A stretch of 64,000 nt of DNA from Lycium barbarum (Eukaryota; Streptophyta; Magnoliopsida; Solanales; Solanaceae). The first letter of the stretch is position 1. Every line of letters starts with the position of its first letter. The notes under the pieces are model-generated. The model had not been told where the DNA came from. It saw nothing but the letters and a program-made list of their open reading frames with translations, and made no database searches. Location of the stretch: contig NC_083339.1 in the NCBI RefSeq assembly GCF_019175385.1, positions 117,327,530-117,391,529 on the forward strand, given 5' to 3'. This document shows positions 45,710 to 58,529 of this stretch, piece by piece. Position numbers and translations under genes: made by a program.

Positions 45710-46317
45710 TATTTCAAGTTTTCAGCAACTGAGAAATTGAATTTAGATCAGTGAAATAGAAACAAAAGCAAGGAGTTTTTTTTTTTTTTGTTTTCAAAGA
45801 TCTTATTCGTCCATTGCTCTGTGATTGGGTCTAGTGGTTCTCTTATTATCCTTTTGAAAGCCGTTAGCTTGCTTGTTTCTTCTTCTTTATTCATTGCTAG
45901 AGAGGAGATATGCGATAAAAAGATTCCACGTTTACTCCCATACTGTCCCTACAACAACTCAGTCGACCTGCCAAACTAACCATATCAAATTACTATAATG
46001 CCCTTACCAGCCATTTCTTTTTGGAGTTATATCGAAGTTTAAGAAATAAAGAATAAAACTTTTAAAACATGCGATTTAAAATAGTTATAGATATTTAAAT
46101 TATTTTAAATGTGAAAATTTTAAGTTAAATTATTTTTCAATATATAAATGCATTATTCTTTTGAGACAGACAAAAAAATTATATATATTGAGGGAGTATA
46201 AAGTGTTCCCTCCGTACCAATTTACATGGCACTATTTAATTAGGCACATAATTTAGGAAATAAAGGATTTTTTTGAAATTTATGGTTCAAAACGAGTCTC
46301 AAATATTTTTAGTTATT
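45710..46317. promoter_or_regulatory. Upstream region of the At3g49140-like gene
   Basis: Non-coding. It contains the gene's probable 5' UTR and promoter just right of 45709, a poly-T run at 45777-45790, and AT-rich sequence. No gene is recognised; short ORFs are not supported. Confidence 0.4.
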
Positions 46318-46848
46318 AGAGCCTGTTTGGATGGGCTTATGCCTATAAAGCTGTTTGCAGCTTATAAGTTAAAAAAAATAAATTGGGGTAATCTAACTTA
46401 ATTTTTTGGCTTATAAGCTATTTTCAGCTTATAAGTTGTTTTAGAGCCCGTTTGGATTGGCTTATAAGTTGCTTATAAGTTGCTTATAAGCTGTTTTCAG
46501 CTTTTTTGAGTGTTTGGCTGGCCAGCTTAAAGTCATTTTGTGCTTAAAATAAGCTCAAAAAATAATTAGGCCCATTTGACTTAGCTTATCTAAAGCAGCT
46601 TATAAGCTGAAAACAGCTTATAAGCCAAAAAAAATAAGTTGGCCTACCCCAACTTATTTTTTTTAGCTTATAAGCTGTTTGCAGCTTATAGACATAAGCC
46701 CATCCAAACAGGCTCTTAGATAAGTTAGGTCAAATAGGCACAATTATTTTTTTGAGATTATTTTAAATACAAAATAAATCAGCTAAAAACTCAAAAAAGC
46801 TGAAAACAGCCTATAAGCAACTTATAAGTCAATTCAAACGGGCTCTAA
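46318..46848. mobile_element. Two interlocked foldback MITEs in the divergent promoter region
   Basis: Arm pair A: AGAGCCTGTTTGGATGGGCT (46318) with its inverse AGCCCATCCAAACAGGCTCT (to about 46717). Arm pair B: AGAGCCCGTTTGGATTGGCT (about 46444) with its inverse (about 46827-46848). All arms are rich in GCTTATAAGC-type units. The order is A-left, B-left, A-right, B-right, so the two foldbacks overlap rather than nest. Ends of the type GAGCCYGTTTGGAT are known from hAT-like MITEs. Confidence 0.75.
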
Positions 46849-47233
46849 TCATTTCTTCAAAATATAGAAATGCGGCAATGCCACTTAAAATAAAGGTGTG
46901 CCCATAAATTGGAAAAAGGTATAAACCCTCCAAGTGAGAAAATATCTCAGTTCAACGGACCTTGCTCTTGGGAAGCCAATAACACGCAGTCTCACTTTCA
47001 GCTCTCAATCAGTTGTGAAAATCTTCTGGTAAATATTTCATTATTGCTCTGACCCATGTTGCAGTTATTGACCAAAAAGAAAAAAAGAGTTCGCTTTTTG
47101 CTGTGGGGGTGTATGGATAAGGTTTAAAATGATTTTTCGTTTTAACCCAGTTGAGTACTCCTACTATTTTTATCTAATTCTTGGGTTGTATGTTGCAGGA
47201 GTTTCAACTGATGCTTTTTCTTACCCACTGAGA
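46849..47233 (+). promoter_or_regulatory. 5' region of the PPR gene, probable 5' UTR with intron
   Basis: A plausible 5' UTR donor (TTCTG|GTAAAT at about 47030) and an acceptor TGTTGCAG ending near 47200 suggest a spliced 5' leader. The first in-frame ATG used downstream is 47234. The promoter is not precisely identified. Confidence 0.45.
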
Positions 47234-50200
47234 ATGCTCTGTTTGAGGTGTTCTCCGGTAATTTTTACTACTAGAAGACAGGAAACAATTCAATTCACCA
47301 AGAACTGTAACCTTAACATTGTGGTAAGATTCTGTAGCTTTTTTAAAGCCTAACAAATTCATTGTTCCCCCACTGCTATGTTATAAGCTCTATGCTAAGC
47401 TGCTTCAATAATTTTTAAAGTAATTAGAGAAACTTATCTGTTCATGTGGTTCTGTAAGATTCTTGTTATACCTTTGGTTTAATTAATCCCTTCTGTGTTC
47501 AAAGGAGCTAGCCAAATAGAAAAACAAAGAGAGTTGTATAAGTTTAGAGAAACTCTATGGCAACTGTAAAGAACTTCAATTTCCCTTTAGGAGGAATCAC
47601 AGGTTGCCCGAATCGGGCGTTTAATAGAAATATGCTCATTTTGGGTTTCTATGATACATTACTGTTTGCCTTGTTTTCCTTATTTTCTTTTTAGGTAGAC
47701 ACTGCTCTTTTCTATTTCCTCTCTTCTTGCCCTTTGAAGTCACCGTTTGTCATAATTTTGATGTTTCCCAGGTGTGCGAAGCTAAAGGTCCACGACCAAG
47801 GTATCCTCGAGTGTGGAAAACTAAAAGGAAAATAGGGACTATTTCCAAGTCACTGAAGCTTGTTGAGTGTGTAAGATTTTCTCTTTTTAGTTCCTTTTTT
47901 GGGTCTGATTTGTTAATTAAAGGTCTCAATGTTCTCTGCATTAACATGAGGTTTGCCTCAATCTCTTCCTCGTAGCAAGCCAGGTTCTTATTTTAGTTTC
48001 CCTTCTATATATGCATAGTCAAGATTATTCATGTTGACACACACCCTACATGAACATTCACCTGCATCCTGAATAATATAATATATATATAAGTCTGGTT
48101 TAACAGAATGTAGCTTACTTTTGGATTTCTTTTTGTAGATAAAGGGATTATCAAATGTCAAGGAAGAAGTCTACGGAGCTCTTGATTCTTTCATTGCATG
48201 GGAACTGGAGTTCCCTTTGATTACAGTGAAGAAAGCATTAAAAATTCTTGAGAATGAAAAGGAGTGGAAAAGGATAATTCAGGTATCATCTTATCTGGTG
48301 CCCTAATTTTTCATTCCTCAAAAAGGCTTACCAGGTCCTAGAATAAATTGTATCAATGGAGGATATTTAATTATAGGTGACAAAGTGGATGTTGAGTAAG
48401 GGTCAAGGGAGAACAATGGGAAGCTATTTCATGTTGTTAAACGCCTTGGCTGAGGATGGGAGACTTGAGGAAGCTGAAGAGCTTTGGCTGAAACTATTCT
48501 CTCAGAATCTAGAAAGCATGCCTCGTATTTTCTTTCAGAAAATGATATCCATATACTATCACAGGGAGATGAATGAGAAGATGTTTGAGGTATCCTGCAT
48601 TTTTTATGCCTTTCCTTTTTCTTGTTTCTGTACTCGTTCAATTCAATTTATTGGTTTTGCTCCAGTCATATCTTGGTACTTCTTTTTTATTTCCATGGAA
48701 TAGTGCCGTTTCTTTCACAACTCATGATCCATTAGGCCTCTGGAATCAAATATGAACCATATCCTCTCCCTTTATCATTCTGTTGTCAGCTCGAGTTCAC
48801 ATTCTTGATGTTCAAAGATGTATCTTTTGATAAGTGACTTCTTTCAATGGTAATTGAATAGCCAAACTATATGCTACACAAGACTTTGGCGATTAAGAAG
48901 CATTATATGTGTGTGTGTGTGTGTCTGTGTCTCTGACTGTGTGTTTTTCCTTCCTTTTTTGGGGGGATAAAGTTAAGATAGTAGTCGAAGAAGGATTTTG
49001 GTAAAATCTAAAGTAGAAAGGAAGCAGTGAAATACATGGAATTTTAGAAAAGTGGCTCTCAGAAAACAACAAATGAAGGGAAGTTTACATTTTATCACTC
49101 GAACCATTGTGTGTTTTTATTTTGGTCTGTCTTTCCACAATAAGAACACTTAATCTCTCCATTTGAATGAAACCTGTTCATGGTGGTGTTAAAGGTGGAA
49201 ATGGTGGTGGAGGGGAAGAAAATGCTAGTGGTGGAAAAACAAGTGGACTGGAGGGGTAAAATGAGTTGCGGCGCTGAGATGGCATGTCACGTGGGGCCCA
49301 CCTCATCAAAATGTCAGTGCCACATGGGATTGGGTGTCCATCTTGGACAGTCCTAATGGAGGAGGGGTATATTTAAACCATTTAGGTAATGACAGTTTTC
49401 TTGTTTTTTAAGGATAGTATAACGGAGGGTAAAATTGATCCTTTTTGCATAGTAGAGGGGTATTCCCAAAAATAAATTAAATATTTTAAATTAAACACTG
49501 TATATTAATTTGTCATATATCAAACTAAACATCCAACAAAAAATAGTCCCCACATTACAATTCCTGCATAGCCTAATCCCAAAAATTCGTACATTACTAA
49601 TCCAGGCATGTTATTATCTGCATTGTTAATTCCTACGTAACTTGTATCTTAACCAAATGACCCCTAAGTGGTACATGTAACTTGTCTCGTCCCTTTGTCA
49701 CTAACCCAGGTTCTGGTGAAAGTTGTTACCCTTGGATAAGACTCTCAAGAATGAAAAGATAACAAGTTGCTTTCAAAAGAGTGAAAGGAGACCAGTTGTA
49801 ACCTTTTGTAACGCTCAAAAAGTAGCAACTCTCTTAGAAATGAACACTATTTGGAGATTATGAACCGACAAAGGTAAATTTTGGCAGGATACTAAATGTG
49901 AAAGGACTCATAGTACAATCTAACTTTTTGGGGTTGCTAAACTTGAATGAATATGGTACATGTAACTTGTTCCTTGTCTCTCAGCATCTACATACTTTAG
50001 TCTAGCTGCTTTTGCTTCAACTGTTTTGGTTTGAGAAGGTATCGATCGAATCTGGAAGTGTTCGGGCTTTCCTTACTCTTCTTTCAATGGACACTATTAT
50101 TTCAGTCGGAAGCTTTTTTTCTACAAGAACCATCAATTTATTGTATTCTCAATTGAATTAATGTATATGTTTTGTTTCATTGCTGAATATCTGGATTTAT

Positions 50201-50527
50201 GTTCATCTGCAGATATTCGCAGACATGGAAGAACTTGGTATTAGGCCCACTGTACCTGTTGTCACAATGGTGGGAAATGTTTTTCAGAAACTTGGAATGT
50301 TGGACAAGTACCAGAAATTGCATAAGAAATACCCACCCCCAAAGTGGGAATATCGATACATAAAAGGAAAGAGGGTCAAAATAAGAACAAAAGATCTTGA
50401 TAAATCTCAGGATCGTGATGTTGTAAGTCAGTCTGAGGAGGTAGATGAGTCTGAGTTCGACGAGAACTCACAAGAGCAACCAGATGAAGTTGGTGAAGAT
50501 TATGTTAGAGCAACTCAAAGAAGTTGA
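47234..50527 (+). CDS. Organellar PPR protein, EMB1417/At4g21190-like (5 exons, 286 aa)
   Basis: Exons: 47234-47323, 47772-47870, 48139-48282, 48377-48589, 50213-50527, all GT-AG, phase 0 at every join. The start ATG at 47234 gives [16 protein letters not shown], a basic/hydroxylated N-terminus suited to organelle import. The next exon gives [20 protein letters not shown], then [57 protein letters not shown] and [20 protein letters not shown], helical-pair PPR units (about three recognisable). The C-terminus is basic ([19 protein letters not shown]) then acidic. This matches the small PPR family of Arabidopsis EMB1417 and relatives; PPR proteins bind organelle RNA. The assignment is from memory of the family, and the paralogue At4g18975 is an alternative. 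Confidence 0.88.
48906..48945 (+). repeat. (GT)n microsatellite in PPR intron 4
   Basis: Run of TG dinucleotides with CTG interruptions within the long last intron. Confidence 0.8.
49090..49480. mobile_element. Possible MITE in PPR intron 4
   Basis: The right end (TATAACGGAGGGTAAAATTG ... AGTAGAGGGGTATTCCC) resembles the end of the 43125-43632 foldback element. The left end is too diverged to fix. Confidence 0.35.
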
Positions 50528-51641
50528 CGAGTGTGAACCTGGTGAGATATCAACTGTACCTAGTGAAACAAGGGAATCTTCTAAGTCAACTTAATGATTT
50601 GAATACCTATAAATTTCTCATTGCACGACATTCATTACTGTGTTCCCTCTCGTGTGAGATGACTCTAACTACTCATCGTCAAATGAACCAATAGCAAGTT
50701 AGCAACACCCAAAAGCATAGGTGTAATTTAAGTTAATCTGCCCGGTGACTGGGATGGATATTCAAGTGAAATGAGAGGGTGAGAATCAAGTGAAGAGCTT
50801 TTAAACCTACAAGATGATAAATGGATGTTGTGTCAGTAAGGGTCGCAAAATAAGCTCATGAAAATATGGTCCGTTCAAGTTTAGGTGGGTCATTTGGTCT
50901 CTTGATATATTGGTGTCTTATTTCTCTTGCAACCCTGCATTGACTTTGTTTCTTTTGAGTCGAGGGTCTATCGGAAACAGCCTCTCTACCCCTTAAAGGT
51001 TGAGATAAGATTTGCATACATTTTACCCTCTCTAGACCCCACTTGTGGGATTACACTGGGTATGTTATTTGTATATTATATATAGCAATAATAAAGACAA
51101 AAAAAAATCATTAGGTACTTAAACAAATTCTAAGAAAACAAACAACAAATTGGACAAGTAAAGTTATGATCATTGTTTAGCTCATTTTAACCCTAGTAAC
51201 TTTGATCCACTAATTTATTAGCTCAGTCCATTCTAAGCTGTCTATATTCAACCCAACCTGCCCATTTGACATCCATATGTAACAGGAGTAGGGTTGCGGC
51301 CGTAAAAGGGTAAATGAGTTTGAATCTATAACCTCCCGCCTATGCCTACAGGAAGAGAATACGAGTTCCTACAGAGGCAATGGTTGAGAACAACTGTAGG
51401 AACCAATTTTTCCAAGAGCAAGGACAGGTGAACTAAAAATCAAAGCACATGAAGATATGTGAATGGAAATTAATTGGCCAAAACCATGTAAGAATGTTAG
51501 GTGAAAATTCTTAAATTAACTTTCTCAAAATGTGGTCATTCAGTGCCAAGAAGTCAACTCTAGAAAATGAATAGCACTATTCCAGCGGATATAAAAATAC
51601 AGACCATCCTGTCCCTCATGCGGAATCAGATTTGCCTCAAC
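50528..51641. other. Convergent intergenic region between PPR and SEC63
   Basis: About 1.1 kb holding the 3' UTRs of both genes and the retroposon tail at 50955-51072. The PPR frame ends at 50527; downstream sequence to about 50600 may be 3' UTR. No other gene is seen. Confidence 0.5.
50955..51072 (+). mobile_element. Solanaceae LINE/SINE 3'-tail fragment
   Basis: Shares GAGTCGAGGGTCTATCGGAA, ACAGCCTCTCTACC, CCCTCTCTAGACCCCACTTG and GGGATTACACTGGGTATG with the LINE tail at 39694 (opposite strand). It is either an Au-type SINE or a severely 5'-truncated LINE. It lies about 430 bp beyond the PPR stop codon. Confidence 0.7.
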
Positions 51642-54600
51642 TTACTTCCTACCCTTTCTTCGAGCAGAACCATTAGCAAAGCCCTTCCTATTAGTATTAT
51701 TTTGTTTGTCAGCCTCATCATCCTCATCTTCATCTGCATCTTCATCCTCATCCTCATCCTCGCTATACTCGCTTTGATCACCATCTTCGTCTTCTTCAAT
51801 ATCATCTTCATCTTCAACGTCATTCTCTTCCTGCACTCCCTCAGCCACATGACCACCTCGACTTCCAGCTCTGGTCCTTTTCAATATTTTTAGTTTTAAG
51901 TTTGTCTTTGTGTCACACCCAATCCATGCGTCACACATCAAATGACAGTTTAAAATGTAGGTTCCTGCCTGTGGAGCTTGGATCTTTCCCAACACCAGTC
52001 GGCACCCACTCTTAACTTTCGCAACAGCATCTTTAACAGCGGCAGCAATCTCCTCCATATTAGCCCCTGATGCTTCCATTTTCGCTTCGGTTATTGTTGA
52101 AGCAGTTGTTATTGCTGCTGCTTCATCCATAAAGTTGATACTCTCAGAAAACCAGACATCGTTTGAATTGGCATCTGCAAGTAAAAACCAGAATTTTTCT
52201 CCCTTGGAGAATGGATAGTATGGAGCATGGGGAAGAGCTTCAATCAAACCATTAGCACGTCTGAGTGTCACCCATGCCTGCACCGTGACAAGGTCCCCCT
52301 CTTGTATGCCTTCCTCGCCCTCAGTCTCGCAACTAACTACAATTGTTGCACGAGGCATCAATTCCAGTACCTTCTCCACGTCTTGTACTTCAGCAGCAGA
52401 TAGTCCAGCAACATCAGAAAGCAGCTCAGCACGTTCTTGAAGGGTCATGTCCTGGAGATTTTGTATCGTACGCACCTTCCATGGACAAAAAGGAGTAAAG
52501 GTTATGAATATGACAAGAACCATGTCACGAGTAACGATTAAACAATTAGAGTGCAGTAAATAGGAACAGAAGAAAGAATGCTGCAATCTTTTTAAGGAAC
52601 GTCTCTGATATATCTTGATAGGAAAATAATGCCTACCTTCTTCCCTATCTTTGCGATGACTGCATCACTGAAATGCGGAAGCTGTAAAAGCGAAGCAAAA
52701 CCTTCAGAGGATCCTGAACCTGCCTTCCTAGCACTAAGAGGAACGGCCTGCATCCACAACAGACGCACAAGATTCAATTTTCTGAAAAGCTGAAGAAGCA
52801 TGAGTTTTAATATTAATGCCAGATAATATAAGGTTGCACGCCTTTTGATACAATGAAAGGAGGCATGAGTTTGACATTGACCTACCAATTAGGATGGTTT
52901 GGTCCAGTTAAAATTTCCAGGGGGTTGAGACCAGCTCAGGGCCCCAAACGTTTTACTAGCTTTTACTAGGCGAGGCCCGGTTTGTTTGTTTGTTTGTAAC
53001 TTATAAAATTTTAATAAAAACAGGAAAACAATTGTTGAAGAGAAATATCTCAAACATTATTAACTTTCAAATGAATTCCAAATGGAATACTTAGAAATCT
53101 CAAATTGAAACTTCAAATATTATTAACGGTGGAAGTTTCACCGAATTCTTCAAATTGAAAGCTCAAATACAATTAAAAATTAAGTTACTTTTTTCGATTA
53201 CAGGCCAACACAGTCCTGGTCCTTCCAATAGCCAAGCCCAGTCTGCACCGATTTTGGGCTACATTGGGACCAGCCCCAGCCTGCCATTTTTTCATCTGGG
53301 ACGGTTTTGGACCCCTTTTCCTGGGCCTGTTAGGTCGGTTTCCTGGGACAACCTCTCTCAGTTGCCAGGTCTAATAAACAAGAAAAATCTAATTTGCTCC
53401 TATGTGTATGGTGGAAACCGTAGGTTACCTTCCTTTAAATCAAAACATAATCAATGTACCTCCTCATGGATGAAAAGACTTTGCTAAATACTCCCTTTCT
53501 GCTAAATCAACCTAAACTTTAGCAGTTGGGTGACAAAACTATGCTCACAGTTACTTTAGTAGTAGTAAATAAGTCATTTGAGACAATCAGAGAAGAGTTT
53601 CTTAAACAGCACTAAATCAAAGACCTGAATTATGCACTGGGACAGCTCGACGATTCCGATTGCAGGCCTTAGCCAACCATGTCCCTTAGCAGTGCGTGGC
53701 ACAGTTGCCATCTGCATGAACAATAAACAAGAGGACCAACTCCAAGTCACAATTGGGAAGAGGGTAGATAAAAAACCAAAAGCTAAAGTATAAAGTCGAC
53801 TTATATTAGCCAACACATACTGAACAGCAGCAAATGGTATTACAACAACAACATACCCAGTGAAATCCCACAAAGTGGGGTCTGAAGAAGGTCGAGTGTA
53901 CACAGACCTTACCGCTACCTTGGGAGGTAGAGAGGTTGTTTCCGTGGTAGACCCTCGGCAAAAGGACAAGCAATTCAAAGCAATACGAAAAAAAGAAATA
54001 ACGGAAGCGAATAAGCAAATGATATTAACGCACAAAAAAAAGATGGCTGGCTGCATCAACATCAGACAATCTCAACCTAAAAGAACTGCTGTTTGGCAAA
54101 ATAAGTTCAAAACAACATATATAAGAAATTAAATAAGTCCAAGCAACTATCTAGAACACACAAAAAAAGATTTTAAAATGTTACCATCCAACCGCCATAA
54201 ATATGTCAAGGAATGTGAAATACTATTTAATATCTTTATTTTGTCCTCATAATTTACATTTTACTATGATGTTGCAAACGAGAAAGTTGAGGAGGAGTCT
54301 GGATTGATGAAGATCAGAAAAGAGAATCTAAGGAACAGAAAATTGGTTCGAACAATTCTTGAAAACTTGATTAGACAGCTAAAAAGCTTGTCAACCTAGA
54401 CTGGTTCATGAATATCAAACCCAAGTCAGTTCCCGAGAATGTTACAGGTTTGAGCTTGCCTTTTTATGTCTTACTCTATTTTCATAGCAATTTATATCTT
54501 CATCTAGCCTTGTATTTACTTTGGAGTTGTTGTGGTTATCTCTATTTGGAAAAAATAAAAGGCGGTATGTTTTCTTGCAAGAAAAACAAGACGATTACTT

Positions 54601-57436
54601 CCATTTGGACAGCTTAGCAGCTTCCCACCAGTACCCTAGTACTTCTTTAGCAAATTCAATATATCAAATTCAACTCAAAGTACTGAGAGTCAACATACTA
54701 GAAAAAGAATCACTTGAAACTAGAATCAGACGTGCCATCTGACGAATAATAATAGCATGAAACTCAACTCTGAGAGTGAAAAACTGCATGATACTATAAG
54801 TAACGCAAAAATTTACCTTCATTAGCCCTTCTAGAAGGCGAGGCGTAAGCTGCAGCACATGTTTGTAATCTTGCTGCAAGTTACTAGAGAAAGTGTCTGC
54901 TTTACGAAGTAAGTGGGCTTGAATCAACAATTCAGCCTGAAAAGGGAAGGAAACTACACTTAGCTACAAGAGATTCATGACAAATACAAAAGGCTTCAAT
55001 TATCATTGTTATATCTCTTATGAGTTTCACCTTAACAATAGCAGGATGTTGTTTCCAAAATTTTGCTTGTTCTTGCCTGGCATTCTTACCGTCCAGGTTC
55101 AGTTCACCTTTCACAAGTTTGAAGAGCTCCTGAAGAGGTTCATCATCAGCTCTTCGAACTGGAATATCCATGAATTCAGCTGCCTTAGTGAAGACATCCA
55201 TAACTTTGCTGTCATTTCAAGTGTCACAAGCAGTTTAAAAAACAGCCACAAGTATCACATATTGAACACACCCAATATCAACCAAGGCAAAATGCTTAAT
55301 TTTCAGAGATTGAGGATTCAGGCAAAAGAAGTTTGTTTCCCAAGAAGATAAATTTTCTAACAAAGTTTCATAAGGTTTGTGAATGTCCTAGGTCAGAAGC
55401 GAATTTACATGCGAAAATTGGGGCACGTGAACCCATGCTCTTTCCGAAAAACTAGGTATTTTATGTACATATTTTCTAAAATTTATCTAATATCCTAGAG
55501 GAACAAGGATAAATTCCCACTTAACGCATTTTTTTCTCTCAATTCTTTAGTGCACCCATGTTCTAAAAATCCTAGATCGACCTCTGGCAGAGGTAATGGT
55601 ATTGTTTTCAAACACATTCATGTAAGATGTTAGAGGTGACAGTATGCAAGGCATATGATCTGGACGTGATTCTTTGGGTATGTAAAATCAATCAATCAGC
55701 TATATCGCAATCCTAACCTAGTTTATGTCAGCTGTATTCTAATTGCAGTGCATAAGCTTAGCAAAAATATTTACCTTGGAGCCAAGGAGGGCTTCACTAA
55801 TTCAAAATAAGCAGCAAGAGTTTCACGCCTGACATAATTTCCCCCATACTTTGATGCTCTTGATAGATAAACAACACCAAACACCATTGGCAACAGTATA
55901 AAACCTCCAAGAATCAAAATTAATAATATACCACTAGATGCGCCATTAAAATCAAGCATAAACTGAGGAAGCGCTATTCCCATTTGAAAACCCTACAGCA
56001 GGATGTAATAATGTTAGTACCTATATACAGATCTCAAGGCACTGAACATGTTTCTATCATTCCACAGATAAGAAAACTTGTATAAATTTGTTACTGGATA
56101 AGAATCAACACCTGTCTGCCATCTGGATGTCCATATTTCTCAAAATTCTCCCTTGAGACCGGATCTGTCAGGGCCTGGTAAGCCTTGGAAATATACTCCA
56201 CAAAATACTTATTAGCAGCTGAAAATGAAGAAGAAAGATTAATATAACTGGTAAGTAGACATCATAATACAGAATACCCGGTTTTTCATCGATTTCAGTT
56301 TCTTTTTTCCTCCCCTTTCTTTCCTTCTTTTCTCTCTCTCTCTCTCTCTCTTCTTTTTCTTTTTTCTTTTTTTTTTTTTGATAGATGGATCTTCATCATT
56401 TAGAGGTAAAGTGACACATAAACTGCATCCCCGTAACACCTCTCACCTGGGTCAGGGTTTTTGTCTGGATGGTATTGTATTGAAAGTCTCCTGTATGCCT
56501 TCTTTATTACAGATTCGGAAACTCCTGGTTCTAGCCCAAGAATACTGAACGGATCAAATGTTTCAATCTGATTTAAAAGGAAAAGATACAATGTCAGCCA
56601 GACATTTACTTGCAACATCTATTGGCTCTTTTTTTTTTTTCTTTTCAATTCTTTTGGCTGGGTGGGGGGAGGGGAAACAGCAAAGTATGGTTTCCTAATC
56701 AAGGGCGTAGTGAAGGGGGATTCAATTTAGTCCCCTTCGCCAAAACATTATACTGCGTAAATCGGGTAAAAACTGATTTTTTTTCTGTCTATACATAAGT
56801 TTTCGAATCCCCTTGACATAAAGGGAGGCTTTTAGTATAGTAGGAAAGGAGGTTCAAAATATAATATTAAGTCACAAATCCAAATCCCATGCGTGGGGAT
56901 GTAGCATTTTTTGAATCCCCTTATTTAAGTTCCTCGGTCTGCCAACTTCCTATCATCGATATGCAAGGAGAAAAATCTAGGATAACCTATCAATGTCATT
57001 TAGAGAACTGAAGTAATTGTGACATGGTTGACTTTTTACCTCACGACTACTTTGCTTGATGGAATAAACAAGGAAAACCACAATGACCCAAAGCAGCAGC
57101 ACGGTAAAGTTGCTACAGGTTGAATACTTAGAGATCTGCACAAGGAAATTCAAAGATTAGAAAACAGGATACAGGCCACAATACTAAAAGCATAACTCCA
57201 TGTGTTCATCCAACATAAAATTGTATACAGATGCTAGGTTGATAACTCACCCTTCGAAAAATGGATTTGTGATATTTTCCTGATCGAGAGCAAACTGAAC
57301 ACTCACAGTGAATACTCTTTTCCTTCTTTGAAGCAGCACGAAGTAATTTAAGTATTGTATAGGGTACTAAGGGTAGGGCAATTATTGACAATATAAAAAC
57401 TGGGAACAAGGCACTATTTTCTCCAGAGTCAGCCAT
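51642..57436 (-). CDS. ERDJ2: SEC63 / ERdj2, ER translocon J-domain protein (10 exons, 685 aa)
   Basis: Exons on the minus strand: 57436-57251, 57135-57040, 56567-56447, 56218-56112, 55992-55775, 55208-55031, 54936-54817, 53711-53625, 52747-52637, 52475-51642; all GT-AG and in one frame (685 codons, close to Arabidopsis ERDJ2A). TM1 is in [22 protein letters not shown]2 in [17 protein letters not shown]. The J domain (about residues 95-165) has [20 protein letters not shown] and the HPD motif in [10 protein letters not shown] (His about 127). TM3 is in [20 protein letters not shown]. The Sec63 domain follows ([40 protein letters not shown]), then an acidic tail ([19 protein letters not shown]) and a basic end. 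It recruits the Hsp70 BiP to SEC61 for protein import into the ER. Confidence 0.95.
53834..54010 (-). mobile_element. LINE/SINE 3'-tail fragment in SEC63 intron 7
   Basis: On the plus strand it reads ACAACAACAACATACCCAGT, then GAAATCCCACAAAGTGGGGT, AGACCTTACC, GGGAGGTAGAGAGG and GACCCTCGGC, continuing in AAATAACGGAAGCGAATAAG-like sequence resembling the LINE 3' UTR near 39900-39960. The body matches a 5'-truncated LINE better than a bare SINE. Confidence 0.7.
55391..55590. mobile_element. Probable hAT-like MITE in SEC63 intron 5
   Basis: Ends CAGAAGCGAATTTACATGCG and (inverse) CCAGAGGTCGATCTAGGATT resemble diverged CAGAGGCGGATCTA-type hAT termini. The flanks do not give a clean 8-bp duplication. 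Confidence 0.45.
56690..56940. mobile_element. Possible MITE in SEC63 intron 2
   Basis: The segments AAGGGCGTAGTGAAGGGGGA, TTCGAATCCCCTTGACATAA and TTTTTTGAATCCCCTTATTT resemble the hAT MITE family seen at 18351 (GAACCCCCTTGG-type internal motifs). Ends were not defined. Confidence 0.4.
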
Positions 57437-57534
57437 GAGAACTTCTCCACAGATAGTCAGCAGACGGTATAGCCTGCAAACAAACGTGATAGTACAAATA
57501 AATTGATTAGGACTGGACCAAGTGGGCACTCCAA

Positions 57535-57690
57535 AGGGCAGCCCCAAGGTCAGGGGAAGAGCTGCACCCCAAAGGGTGTGATGTACACAACCTAACCTAA
57601 TGCAAGCATTAGTGGCTGCTTCCACGGCTCGAACCTCTGACCTATAGATCACACGGAGACAACTTTACCGTTGCTCCAAGGCTCGCCCTT
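57535..57690 (-). mobile_element. Solanaceae-type tRNA-SINE in the SEC63 5' UTR intron
   Basis: Minus strand GGGCGAGCCTTGGAGCAACG, then GTAAAGTTGTCTCCGTGTGA (A-box region), GTCAGAGGTTCGAGCCGTGG (B-box), then GGGGTGCAGCTCTTCCCCTG and GGGCTGCCCTTTGGAGTG. The SEC63 leader exon ends at an acceptor at about 57474 (TTTGCAG|GCT), so this lies in a 5' UTR intron. Confidence 0.75.
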
Positions 57691-58529
57691 CATTCCAATA
57701 TATGTAAAAAGATAAAGAAATACAAGGACACTGATTATACTGCACTATTTCTAAAGAGTCCTCATTGGCTTTTAGTATTGGAATGAAAGTCAACTGATCC
57801 CTAGCGTATGAACCTCAGTAGAAACAGAAACATAAGTAAATTAAGTACCCTATCTCTCAAATGAGTAAACTCATATAACTATCTGTTAGGGCAAATCATC
57901 AAAATGGGGGCTCTAGATTTGCAAATCCCAAATAGAGAAAATTGGCAAAGCCCACAGAAAGACCCTCATTTGACACGCCAATAGAAAGACTCTCATTTGG
58001 CACGCCAATCAAAACGAATAGCAGGTTTAGATCAACAGTCAGCACCAAAACAAAATCTTCCCTCGAAAGTCAAAATTAAAAAAGCCCAACATTTGCATAG
58101 AAACGAAATGAGAAATCCAAAAGAGAAAAAAAGACTTGCCTCTATGGAAGTGATTGATTATTCAAGTCTAGTGAAGGAAGACTACAAAAATCAGCTATGA
58201 AGGACTTAGGATTGTTAACCCGAAACGTAAACCCCAAAAAAAAAACTCCCAAAATCGTTTACTTTGCAACTTGCAATTGAAAATTGTAGGTTTTATAAGG
58301 ATTTGACATTGGGGAGATTCAATGGGAAATCTAACGTAATACAAATACAGATTTTTTCAATCTATTCATCTGCTTGACCTGGACTGAGCTGTCAAGTTGA
58401 GGGCAAAATTGTACCTTTAAATGAATTAACTTATTTTTTGGTATATTTTACTTTGTGCCCGCGCGGGTTTCTTATGAGTTCTCGCTCTCTTTTGGGGGTC
58501 AAAAAGACTGACTAAATTAATTACGCACT
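57691..58529. promoter_or_regulatory. SEC63 5' leader and promoter region
   Basis: Non-coding. The first leader exon and transcription start should lie near 58100-58300, where sequence shifts from AT-rich intron-like to C/A-rich. A plus-strand ORF at 57997-58200 is not supported. No definite TATA box was assigned. Confidence 0.4.

Noticed and set aside
51567..51893. Hydrophobic plus-strand ORF
   Set aside because: Antisense reading of the GA-rich acidic tail of SEC63.
57997..58200. Basic 67-codon plus-strand ORF
   Set aside because: Lies over the SEC63 upstream/leader region, no homology recognised, composition typical of A-rich sequence.
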